A DNA stretch of 32,547 bases from VRUB01 sp046758085 (lineage in GTDB: Bacteria; Pseudomonadota; Gammaproteobacteria; Acidiferrobacterales; SPGG2), in assembly GCA_046758085.1 (NCBI GenBank), contig JBHHZP010000026.1, forward strand, positions 1 to 32,547, given 5' to 3'. The notes under the pieces are model-generated. The model was given only the letters and a program-made list of their open reading frames with translations. It ran no database searches and was not told the origin of the DNA. Below are positions 1 to 7,242 of this stretch, in pieces. Each line of letters starts with the position of its first letter. Positions within the stretch are counted from its first letter, which is position 1. A program made the translations under genes and the position numbers.

Positions 1-27
1 CGTGTCTCGGAAACCAAGGTGCGATCC
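1..27 (+). repeat. Copy A of dispersed GTCTCGGAAA-ended repeat, cut by the window edge
   Basis: Bases 1-27 are identical to the reverse complement of 29489-29515, one terminus of the complete repeat element at 29489-29699. Only the terminal part is inside the window; the rest would lie upstream. Bases 28-143 hold no convincing gene. Confidence 0.7.
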
Positions 28-143
28 GTGTATCGGCTGGTTGTGGGATAGCCGTGGCAATTACTTTGTGCCTACGCATTTCTGGCAACCAAAAACCTGC
101 GTGATCGAAGCGCTGAGCGCACCACTTCGCCTTCGGCGCAGTA

Positions 144-392
144 TCAGCGCACGCTCGCCAAGTAGTTCAGCAGCACTGGCTCGTCGAGAAAGTAGTAACA
201 GATCTCGTGGTCCCCGTGCGCGAGCACCGGTACCTTGTGGTTGAAGCGCCCGACCAGCTCGCGATCTTGGTCGATGTCGACGAAACGCAGCTCGAATCCC
301 AGGCGCGCTCGCAAACGCACCAGCTCGATGCGCATCTCTTCACACAGGTGACAGTCCTGGCGCATGTACAGCGTCAGTACGGGGCGTCCCAT
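144..392 (-). CDS. Glutaredoxin-like (thioredoxin-fold) protein
   Basis: Small thioredoxin-fold protein of about 82 residues, probably a cytoplasmic thiol-disulfide oxidoreductase. The beta strand VLTLYM is followed by a CHLC redox motif (Cys14 and Cys17), then a helix, then RFVDIDQD. The VPVL segment supplies the cis-proline typical of the fold. The length fits the bacterial glutaredoxin-like/DUF836 group. I chose the ATG at 392, directly before the first strand. The frame stays open to a TTG at 449, which would add 19 unconserved-looking residues; neither start has a strong Shine-Dalgarno. It lies just downstream of the small secreted protein at 468-716 on the same strand. The substrate cannot be told. 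Confidence 0.75.
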   Translation of the reverse strand: MGRPVLTLYMRQDCHLCEEMRIELVRLRARLGFELRFVDIDQDRELVGRFNHKVPVLAHGDHEICYYFLDEPVLLNYLASVR

Positions 393-467
393 CGCGCCAG
401 GTCGTGCTGGTCGGAAAGGAACAGGTTGCGCAGGCCAGGCCTTGTGCAACCTGCTCGAAGTGGCAGT

Positions 468-716
468 TTACTTGATACCCAGAATCTTCATCGCCTTGGC
501 TAATGTCGCAACAGACTGTGCATGCTGGCCGCTTTTATGCAGTTTCCCGCCCTCGGCACGCAGCTTTTTTGCCTCAGCCAACTGCCCCGCACTCACGTTC
601 GGGCCGGCCTTTAATGCGGCATCGATCTTCGCCATGTCGCCCGGGCAGTGAAAGGCATAGGCGGGCAGTGCCACCAACGCCCCCAGCAAAGCGGCCGATG
701 CAAGTAAACTTTTCAT
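468..716 (-). CDS. Small secreted hypothetical protein
   Basis: An 82-residue protein with a clear Sec signal peptide: MKSLLASAALLGALVALPAYA, hydrophobic core and AYA cleavage site near residue 21. The mature part is about 60 residues, largely helical and lysine/alanine rich, with one Cys and a repeated H-x-S-G-Q-H-A-x-S-V pattern. A strong GAGGAGG Shine-Dalgarno lies about 8 bases before the ATG. Expected location is the periplasm. I do not recognise a named family. The glutaredoxin-like gene follows on the same strand, so the two may be co-transcribed. Confidence 0.75.
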   Translation of the reverse strand: MKSLLASAALLGALVALPAYAFHCPGDMAKIDAALKAGPNVSAGQLAEAKKLRAEGGKLHKSGQHAQSVATLAKAMKILGIK

Positions 717-800
717 GATTCACCCTCCTCGTTTCTCACGTTTGCCCGTCCAATCGTTTAACACCACTAGCGCAGATCCTCCTACCCGCGGATGATATGA

Positions 801-1550
801 TTAATTGGACTGCAAAAAGTTCCGATAGTCAACCAATGTATCCTGCACGCCCGCATTGTACAGTCTCTGCCCTGCCTCGACGCTGGCGAGCGACGGATCC
901 GACCCGATGCGTCCATCGGGAAAGCGTCGGCGGTAATCGGCGGCGTCGAAGATCTCGCCCTTGGGCGCGATCTTCGGACTCATCTCGGCTGTCTTCACTG
1001 CGTTCGGGTAAGCAAAGTAACTCAACGATACCTCGGCCGGCGTCGCGTGGCTGCCCTCGGCGTCGCCGAACAGCGATTGTGACAGCTTTTTGACCTGAGC
1101 CCCCATCCACCAGTTAGCCAGCTTGCATCGAACCGGCAGTCGGTCCGGCGGCGCCGTACCGAGGCTGCATTGCGCATAAATTTCCGAGAACGCCGCCGTG
1201 ACGGTCGCGATATTGCCGCCGTGGCCGTTCAGAAAATAAAAACGGTCAAAGCCATGCCGGGTGAGCGAGTCTACGATGTCCCGCACGACCGCAAGCAAGG
1301 TACCCGGGCGCAGTGTGATCGATCCAGCGAAACCCAGATGGTGCTGCGCCATGCCGATGTTTATGGTCGGCGCCACCAGTGCGTCGGTCTCCTCGGCCAC
1401 GCCGCGGGCTATGGCTTCCGGACAAATCGCATCGGTGCCGATCAGACCGGTGGGTCCGTGCTGCTCCGTCGAGCCAATGGGAATGATTATGCCGGTGGAT
1501 CGTTGCAGGTAAGCCTCGACCTCCTGCCAGGTGCAAAGTTGCAGCAGCAT
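801..1550 (-). CDS. Creatininase-family metal-dependent amidohydrolase
   Basis: About 249 residues, matching the creatininase/MftE family, which hydrolyses amide or cyclic amide bonds using two divalent metals. Seen directly: IPIGSTEQHGP followed by GTD supplies the Glu, His and Asp metal ligands, and FYFLNGHGGN is the second family signature. The ATG at 1550 has an AGGA about 9 bases upstream; a TTG at 1568 would add six residues. The enoyl-CoA hydratase gene ends about 30 bases upstream on the same strand, suggesting one transcript. The sequence after EQHGP reads TGLIGTD rather than the classical HLPL, so it is probably not a true creatininase. Substrate unknown. Confidence 0.85.
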   Translation of the reverse strand: MLLQLCTWQEVEAYLQRSTGIIIPIGSTEQHGPTGLIGTDAICPEAIARGVAEETDALVAPTINIGMAQHHLGFAGSITLRPGTLLAVVRDIVDSLTRHGFDRFYFLNGHGGNIATVTAAFSEIYAQCSLGTAPPDRLPVRCKLANWWMGAQVKKLSQSLFGDAEGSHATPAEVSLSYFAYPNAVKTAEMSPKIAPKGEIFDAADYRRRFPDGRIGSDPSLASVEAGQRLYNAGVQDTLVDYRNFLQSN

Positions 1551-1580
1551 GCTCGTGTCCTGGTTCAAGCAGATCCGAGT

Positions 1581-2372
1581 TTACGCACCCGTGAAACGGG
1601 GTGGGCGCTTCCCCACGAAAGCGCTTATGCCCTCGCGCGAGTCACGTGTCTTCGCCATCCGCGCAATGGTGCGCGCCTCAAGTTCCATCTGGGTCTCCAA
1701 CGACCCGGAAAAACTTTCATTGAGCAGTTGCTTCACGGCCCCCAGTGCGAGAGTCGGTCCGTCAGCTAGCGATCGCGCGAGCACCTCGGCCTCGCTCAAA
1801 AGTTTCGCATCGGCGATAACATTGGTAACCAGCCCCCACTCCATCGCCTCGCGCGCACTGAGCGCGCGGTTTGTCAACATCAGCTCCTGGGCGCGGCGCA
1901 AGCCGATAAGACGAGGCACAAAATACGTGGCACTCCCGTCGGGTGACAGCGCCGCCGCCGTGTATGCCATGGTGAATTTCGCCGACTCGGCGGCGAGTAC
2001 CATATCCCCGGCGACGGCCAGGCTCATACCGGCACCCGCGGCCACACCGTTCACGGCCACGATCAGCGGGGCGTCCATGCGAGCGAAATGCGAGATCGCC
2101 GAGTGCAAGTACGTGGTTATCTCCTTCAAGGTGAAAGCAATTTCCGTCCCGTAGGCAGCAAAGCTTTTCAGGTCGCCACCGGCGCTGAACATCTTGTCGC
2201 CGGCGCCCATGAGTAACACGGTACGAATGCCGGGATCCGCGTCGCAGCGAATGGCGGCGTCCATCAATTCTCGCGCCAGCTCGAGATTGATGCTGTTCGC
2301 CGCATTTGGCCGGTTCAACGTGATGCTCGCAACGCGATCCTGCACGTCAAAAATGATCTGTTCATAGGTCAT
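1581..2372 (-). CDS. Enoyl-CoA hydratase/isomerase family protein
   Basis: A 263-residue crotonase-fold protein, cytoplasmic, acting on acyl-CoA thioesters. The oxyanion-hole segments are visible: GAGDKMFSAGGDLKSF near residues 56-71 and NGVAAGAGMSLAVAGD near 107-122. At the second catalytic position the sequence is LSPDGSATYFVPRLIG, with Asp where hydratases usually carry Glu. This resembles PaaG-type isomerases, so isomerase activity is as likely as hydration. The ATG at 2372 is preceded by AAGGA. The creatininase-family gene follows on the same strand and may share a catabolic route. No specific gene symbol is justified. Confidence 0.9.
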   Translation of the reverse strand: MTYEQIIFDVQDRVASITLNRPNAANSINLELARELMDAAIRCDADPGIRTVLLMGAGDKMFSAGGDLKSFAAYGTEIAFTLKEITTYLHSAISHFARMDAPLIVAVNGVAAGAGMSLAVAGDMVLAAESAKFTMAYTAAALSPDGSATYFVPRLIGLRRAQELMLTNRALSAREAMEWGLVTNVIADAKLLSEAEVLARSLADGPTLALGAVKQLLNESFSGSLETQMELEARTIARMAKTRDSREGISAFVGKRPPRFTGA

Positions 2373-2696
2373 CGCTATTTGTCCTTGTCGGTTGGCTTGT
2401 GAGGGCAGGTTACCGTTGGCGCCGGCACTCCCCTAAATACCGGCTTTTGAACAAGCGCGGCCCGGCCAAAGCATTCAGCAATGCTAAGATCCAGCGCGAT
2501 GCTGTGCAAGTCGCCCCCCACAGCTGCGTCCGAACCGCTTGTTTAGGCCTTTTCCTGGTTGCCGAGCCAGAAAACTGCCTTTCGACTGGAGATCGCCAAC
2601 AGCTCGCCAGTGCTCGACCCCTGGCAGGGTTGAATAAAAACGTCCCAGACCGCATATTTGTGCGGAGTGCACCTGGAAATGTACCGCTGAATCTAC
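2373..2696. other. Intergenic region between divergent genes
   Basis: This stretch separates the minus-strand enoyl-CoA hydratase and plus-strand DUF1178 genes, so it should hold two divergent promoters. The only structure I saw is a small hairpin GCATT-cagc-AATGC near 2471-2484. No gene is supported. Confidence 0.4.
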
Positions 2697-3140
2697 ATGA
2701 TTATTTACGACCTGAATTGTGATGCCGGCCATCACTTTGAAGGCTGGTTTGGCCGGCCGGAGGATTACGTCGAACAGAAACGTAAGGGCATTCTTAGCTG
2801 CCCGATCTGCAGCTCTACCAGTGTGAAAAAGATCCCTACCGCGAGTCACGTCAAGACCCAATTGACGGTAAGCGCGTCTGAGGACAATGCGACGAAACCA
2901 TCAGGCCAACAGGTCGTATCGACTCACGCAATGCATGCGCTGCACCGATACGTCGACAAGCATTTCACCGACGTCGGCGCACAGTTCCCTGAAGAGGCCA
3001 GAAAGATCCACTATGGCGAGGCCGAAGAACGAAACATTCGCGGCGTAGCGAGCAATGAGGAGGTCAAGGAGATGCACGAAGAGGGTATCGAAGTGCATCG
3101 GCTGCCGCCCAAACCCGTAGAAAAAGAGAAGCTCAATTGA
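2697..3140 (+). CDS. DUF1178 family protein
   Basis: A 147-residue protein starting MIIYDLNC, the typical opening of DUF1178. It contains H-x-FEGWF, then a CPIC pair near residues 41-44 that together with the early Cys could bind zinc, a basic linker, and a helical C-terminal half with the family pattern VGxxFPEEARKIHYGEAEER and I-R-G-x-A. It is cytoplasmic and of unknown function; the family is widespread in Proteobacteria. The ATG has no strong Shine-Dalgarno, but the conserved N-terminus fixes the start. The lipoprotein gene follows on the same strand after about 180 bases. Confidence 0.9.
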   Translation: MIIYDLNCDAGHHFEGWFGRPEDYVEQKRKGILSCPICSSTSVKKIPTASHVKTQLTVSASEDNATKPSGQQVVSTHAMHALHRYVDKHFTDVGAQFPEEARKIHYGEAEERNIRGVASNEEVKEMHEEGIEVHRLPPKPVEKEKLN

Positions 3141-3318
3141 GGAGCGGTTAGAAATATCAGCCCGCTTCTGTGGCCGCATGCCAATGTCCAAGCGCCTTTC
3201 AACCGGACGCAAGACCGATCTCACCGTCGCCGCTTAGGCACACCGGAACGCGGCCGGGCTGGATACGGATCTTCGTTCAAGTCAGCACTTTCCAGCCTGG
3301 CACAATGAGAAGGTGTAA

Positions 3319-3765
3319 ATGGGGGCACCAAAACAGTGTGCGCTTACAATTCACCGCACCCTTCTGTTGGGCGTTGCGCTGGCAGCCCTGATCGAAACCT
3401 CAGGTTGCGAGACCCTCAAAGTCTACCCAGGGCCACCGCGGCCCGCCAATGAGATCGTGACGTTGGTACTCCCATTCTACGACGCCGGCTTCCCCGGCCT
3501 GCGCGTACATCAAATCGATAACATGCCGGTGTCATCGGCGGTCACCCGTTTCGCGCTGCTGCCCGCGACACACGAGATCTTGATCTCTTGTGGCTACAGC
3601 CAACAGCTCGTCACCGAGCACTCGTATGGCCGCGAACGCTTGCGCTTTAACGCGAAAGCCGGGCATGTGTACCAGGTCCGCACACGGGTGCGCCAGGGAC
3701 GTTGCACGATGTGGGTAGAGGACAAAGTGAGCCAAGAAACCGTCAGCGAGCCCATTGCCCGTTGA
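3319..3765 (+). CDS. Hypothetical lipoprotein
   Basis: A 148-residue protein with a hydrophobic leader (residues about 13-25) ending in a lipobox-like ETSGC, so the Cys near residue 30 is the probable lipidation site. The mature part is mostly beta-like with several conserved-looking Cys and Arg residues, including ILISCGYS and RVRQGRCTMWVEDK. AAGG lies about 6 bases before the ATG. The gene converges on mltD, with stops about 38 bases apart. I recognise no named family. Envelope location is inferred only from the lipobox. Confidence 0.75.
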   Translation: MGAPKQCALTIHRTLLLGVALAALIETSGCETLKVYPGPPRPANEIVTLVLPFYDAGFPGLRVHQIDNMPVSSAVTRFALLPATHEILISCGYSQQLVTEHSYGRERLRFNAKAGHVYQVRTRVRQGRCTMWVEDKVSQETVSEPIAR

Positions 3766-3802
3766 GGTCGTGGCCCCCCAGTGGTCACAGCGCACCGACA
3801 GC

Positions 3803-5851
3803 TCAAGTCGTGCGCAGCGGCGATGGCGCGTCGGGGTCGGCGCTTGGCGTGGGTTCCGGTTTAGGCTCCAGGCGCGGTATGGTAATTTGCGTGCCGGGCA
3901 TCAACGTCTCGAAATGGAGATCCGGGTTGAACTGACGGATTAACCAGATGGGCACATCGTACTCGCGCTGCGAAAGCACCCACAGCAATTCACCCCGGCG
4001 CATCACGTGCACAGTCGTATCTGCAATCTGAAAGCGCTCGAAGAAAGCCTCTTGCAGCGAGACATGATAGGCGAGACGCTGCCGCTCGAATGCCTCCGGA
4101 TTTACCTTGGAGAAATCGAGCCGCAGGCGATGACCAATCACCACCGGCTGGCGAAAACGCAAACGATTAAGCTTGCGCAGGCGGCTGGCGCGGATTCCGA
4201 GCCACTCGGCATAGTGACCGAGCGTCTCGGCAGCCTGCACCTCGATGGTGTTATCCTCACCTACGAGATAATCGCTCGGATCGGCTGAAAGTGCCGGGTG
4301 CACCCCTACGGGCAGCGTCGGTCCGAGGTGCTCGGCCTCTTCAGCATTCATGGGTTCAGCGGTCTCCACCTTGGCAAGCTCGGTCTTGTCCGCGCCGGCA
4401 CCTTCTTCCGCCGGTGGCGTTGCTTCGTCCTCTACATGATCAGGCGTTAGCGCGCTGGGCGCAACGGGTGGGGGCGTTTCAATCACCCCGGGCATGTCAG
4501 GCGGCGCGATGGCGACCCGCAGAACTTGCCCAGCATAGATGCGATGCCTGTCACTTATATCGTTGGCGTCCATGAGATCTTGCTCTTTCACACCAAGGCG
4601 GCGCGCGATTTCGGACAGCGAGTCACCGTATCGCACGCGATAGGTTTCGTCCGTCGACGATCCCGCAGCGCTCGCCGTGGCGCCGTCAAGGGCCTTTTCT
4701 TGCCGACGTGCACGTTGTGCGCTTGCGGCGCTTGCCAGTACGATTTCCGGGGAGCCCGGCACCGAATCGAGCGGTATACGCAGCTCATAGCCACGCGGTA
4801 CCAGCCTGGAGCCATTCCATACCGATCGTCTCAAGGCACGGTTCAACCGGCGAAGCGTAATGCGGCTCAACCCGAGTGCGCCCTCGATTGCAGCGATGCT
4901 CATGCGATCCGGGACCTTGACTAACTGGCTTTGTACAACGTGATCACGCTCGAGCGGACCAAAGAATTTCTCGGCATCGGCTTCAACCGCCGTGGCCGCA
5001 AGGAAGGCGACGTAGAAGTTACGCGAGGCAAAACCAAAGGTTCGGCTCTTGTAGCGGCGCACGATCGCAACGATATCATCGGTTCCGAGCCGCCGTGCAG
5101 CCCTCCGGATGCCAGCGGCACCATGATTGTAGGCCGTGATCGCGAGCGGCCAGGTACCCGTCACGGTGTGGTTATGCTTGAGCAAGCGCGCCGCGGCCAG
5201 CGTCGACTTGAAGGGGTCCAGCCGCTCGTCCACCACACTGTTGATGCGCAAGTAACGACGCCCCGTGGAGCGTGTAAACTGCCACAGACCCGCTGCCCCC
5301 ACACGCGAGTAGGCATCGGGGTTGAAAGAGGATTCCACATGCGGCAAGGCGCCGAGTTCGGCCGGCAGACCCATCTCGGAAAAGGTGCGCTCGATGTGCG
5401 GCTTCCACGCCCCGGCGCGGATCACACCGGCGCGAAACTTATCCGCCTGGCCGAGTTGGAAGCGAATGCTATAAGCGGCGTTGCGCAACGTTCGGTTCGT
5501 CACGTCGTCGGGCCACAGGGCCAACACGCGCTGCTCCTCGGCACTGAGGCCCTCGCGTTTGCCACGGGCTAGAGTAATAAGAATGTTCTTGTAACGTCGC
5601 TTGGTTTGCTTGACACGGCGCGCGCGAGCACGCGCACCTGAGCCGGGTGCGAAACGAATTACTTCGTAAACGACCCCGAGATTACGCGCATCGTGGATCA
5701 ATCCGCCCCGGGTGTCTACCTCCGAGTACACGCGAGTCCAGAAGCCAATGTCGGGCTCCAGTGCCGGTGGCCATGGAAACGCCTTGAACTCTGCCGCCGA
5801 TACCGCAGCTGTTATGAACAGCGCGATCACGGCGACGCAGAATCGCGCCAT
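3803..5851 (-). CDS. mltD: Membrane-bound lytic murein transglycosylase D with LysM repeats
   Basis: Periplasmic enzyme that cleaves peptidoglycan glycan strands to give 1,6-anhydro ends. From the ATG at 5851 (AGGGG about 7 bases upstream) it is 682 residues with a signal peptide ending near AAVSAA. The SLT domain starts around residue 150 and contains LPHVESSFNPDA with catalytic Glu173, then GAAGLWQFTRSTGR and ITAYNHGAAGI. Three LysM-like peptidoglycan-binding segments follow: YRVRYGDSLSEIARRLG, a degenerate TIEVQAAETLGHYAEWLG, and HVMRRGELLWVLSQREYDVP. Pro/Glu-rich linkers separate them, and the C-terminus is a Pro/Glu tail. An upstream in-frame start at 5941 would place 30 polar residues before the signal peptide, so I rejected it. 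Family architecture is normal for MltD. Confidence 0.93.
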   Translation of the reverse strand: MARFCVAVIALFITAAVSAAEFKAFPWPPALEPDIGFWTRVYSEVDTRGGLIHDARNLGVVYEVIRFAPGSGARARARRVKQTKRRYKNILITLARGKREGLSAEEQRVLALWPDDVTNRTLRNAAYSIRFQLGQADKFRAGVIRAGAWKPHIERTFSEMGLPAELGALPHVESSFNPDAYSRVGAAGLWQFTRSTGRRYLRINSVVDERLDPFKSTLAAARLLKHNHTVTGTWPLAITAYNHGAAGIRRAARRLGTDDIVAIVRRYKSRTFGFASRNFYVAFLAATAVEADAEKFFGPLERDHVVQSQLVKVPDRMSIAAIEGALGLSRITLRRLNRALRRSVWNGSRLVPRGYELRIPLDSVPGSPEIVLASAASAQRARRQEKALDGATASAAGSSTDETYRVRYGDSLSEIARRLGVKEQDLMDANDISDRHRIYAGQVLRVAIAPPDMPGVIETPPPVAPSALTPDHVEDEATPPAEEGAGADKTELAKVETAEPMNAEEAEHLGPTLPVGVHPALSADPSDYLVGEDNTIEVQAAETLGHYAEWLGIRASRLRKLNRLRFRQPVVIGHRLRLDFSKVNPEAFERQRLAYHVSLQEAFFERFQIADTTVHVMRRGELLWVLSQREYDVPIWLIRQFNPDLHFETLMPGTQITIPRLEPKPEPTPSADPDAPSPLRTT

Positions 5852-6073
5852 CAATGTTCCCCTAATCTTGTGGGTTTTCCCGTGCGCCGGCGTACCGCGA
5901 TCACACCTGCATTGATCGAACCGGTTGGCGTAGACAACCAATCGTCTCGCTCCCCAATTAGACCGCTTTCATCGCGCACAGTGCCCCACAGACGATATAT
6001 CCTTGAATAACTTTAATAATAGGAGAGTGTGCGCCGCGTGCAACACGGCGAAGGGAAACCCGCGTGAATAGCC

Positions 6074-6556
6074 TTATTGATCGTGCGTGCCTGGCCTGTG
6101 TGGGTGTCCGTGACTGATTTCCTCGGTGGTCGCGTCGCGCACATCACGCACGTTTACATCAAACTTGAGTGTAACACCGGCAAGCGGATGATTGCCATCC
6201 ACGGTAACCTCCTCTCCGATGACCTTGACAACCGTCACCAGGCGCGCGCCCGCCTCTGTCGTTGCCTGAAACTGCATACCCACCTCGACCTCGGAGTCGC
6301 TCTCGAACCGCTCCCGCGGTACGATTTGCACCAGCGCTTCATTGCGTTCCCCATAGGCCTGCTCCGGTGACAGCTGTACCGAAAGTGTCTCGCCTGCCGC
6401 TTTCCCTTCGAGTTCATTTTCCAGCCCCGGGATCGCAGCGCCCACACCGTGAAGGTAGGAAAACGGATCACCTCCCTCTGTACTGTCAATGACCGTACCG
6501 GCATGATCCGTCAGTGTGTAATCGATCGTAACCACTTTGTGTCTGGCTATTTCCAT
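6074..6556 (-). CDS. slyD: FKBP-type peptidyl-prolyl cis-trans isomerase, SlyD-like
   Basis: Cytoplasmic prolyl isomerase and chaperone of 160 residues. The FKBP part is split by an insert-in-flap domain: VVTIDYTLTDHAGTVID..., then G-A-AIPGLENELEGKAAGE, then AYGERN and the flap domain to about residue 110, followed by NHPLAGVTLKFDVNVRDVR. The C-terminus is a short His-rich tail (HGHPHRPGTHDQ), which in SlyD binds nickel and other metals; here it is much shorter than in E. coli. GAGGAG lies about 9 bases before the ATG. The cold-shock gene is upstream on the same strand, with an 8-bp-stem inverted repeat between them. Confidence 0.92.
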   Translation of the reverse strand: MEIARHKVVTIDYTLTDHAGTVIDSTEGGDPFSYLHGVGAAIPGLENELEGKAAGETLSVQLSPEQAYGERNEALVQIVPRERFESDSEVEVGMQFQATTEAGARLVTVVKVIGEEVTVDGNHPLAGVTLKFDVNVRDVRDATTEEISHGHPHRPGTHDQ

Positions 6557-6572
6557 GGGAAAAGCTCCTCAC

Positions 6573-6609
6573 GCGGGAGGTGTCCAGGTCCGGCAGGGTC
6601 CCCTCCCGC
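6573..6609 (-). promoter_or_regulatory. Inverted repeat between the cold-shock gene and slyD
   Basis: A perfect 8-base inverted repeat, GCGGGAGG (6573-6580) with CCTCCCGC (6602-6609), encloses a 21-base loop. It lies about 16 bases upstream of the slyD start and after the cold-shock stop codon. It could be a weak terminator, an mRNA stabiliser or a leader hairpin. There is no obvious T-run. Confidence 0.4.
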
Positions 6610-6655
6610 GCGGCGGGGGTCTGCAGCGTCGTGCCGTCGGCAAGAACCAAGCGGT

Positions 6656-6862
6656 CTATCGCGCCATGGTAACGTTGATCGCCTGCATGCCTTTACGGCC
6701 TTGCTCTACGTCGAAGTTTACTTTCTGCCCTTCAGCCAGAGACTTGAAGCCGTCAACCTGGATTGCCGAGAAATGAACGAATACATCCTCACCGCCATCT
6801 TCCGGCGCTATAAAGCCAAACCCCTTGGAATCGTTGAACCACTTTACAGTTCCAGTACGCAT
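6656..6862 (-). CDS. Cold-shock domain protein (CspA family)
   Basis: A 68-residue single cold-shock domain binding single-stranded RNA/DNA. It has both RNP motifs: KGFGFI (RNP1) and VFVHFSAI (RNP2), plus the opening TGTVKWFNDSKG and the ending EQGRKGMQAINV. The ATG at 6862 has GAGGG about 7 bases upstream; a GTG two codons earlier is possible. Members act as RNA chaperones at low temperature or constitutively, and induction cannot be judged here. The slyD gene follows on the same strand. Confidence 0.95.
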   Translation of the reverse strand: MRTGTVKWFNDSKGFGFIAPEDGGEDVFVHFSAIQVDGFKSLAEGQKVNFDVEQGRKGMQAINVTMAR

Positions 6863-7095
6863 GAACACACCCTCGAATATGGACGAAACAGATTGCTTGC
6901 ATGCAGATCATAAGAACGCGACGTGGGAGAACCTTATGTGGGGTTTCCGAATTGACCGGCGGTTACAAGCTGCAGCACGGCGCAGTATAACCGCTTTGAA
7001 TACCGGCTGCTATGAGACATATTGACGGGGAGCTACTCCGGAAAACCGCCTTCGAGCGATGGATCGCCATTGTCCTACCGCGCTTGGCATGTTTT

Positions 7096-7109
7096 TTGAT
7101 CGAGATCAA
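7096..7109 (+). promoter_or_regulatory. Perfect FNR/ANR-type box
   Basis: TTGATCGAGATCAA matches TTGAT-N4-ATCAA in every fixed position. Its centre is about 140 bases before the ATG at 7243. A class II FNR promoter centred here would have its -10 near 7132, where TACGCT is found, and transcription would start near 7144. Activation by an FNR/ANR protein under low oxygen is inferred. The cold-shock gene lies more than 230 bases away in the other direction and is a less likely target. Confidence 0.7.
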
Positions 7110-7242
7110 GCTTCGGTCTATTGCCATTCACTACGCTCGCGCTGTGCGTGTATCTTTTGTCTACGCGGGGCACGCGTTGGGATCAGTATGACCGCAACGC
7201 GGCAATCACCGTTTTGATTTGCTCATCACCGAGGCTAATTTC

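Noticed and set aside
4931..5572. 213-codon plus-strand frame
   Set aside because: Antisense to mltD, with no start signal and no recognisable motif.
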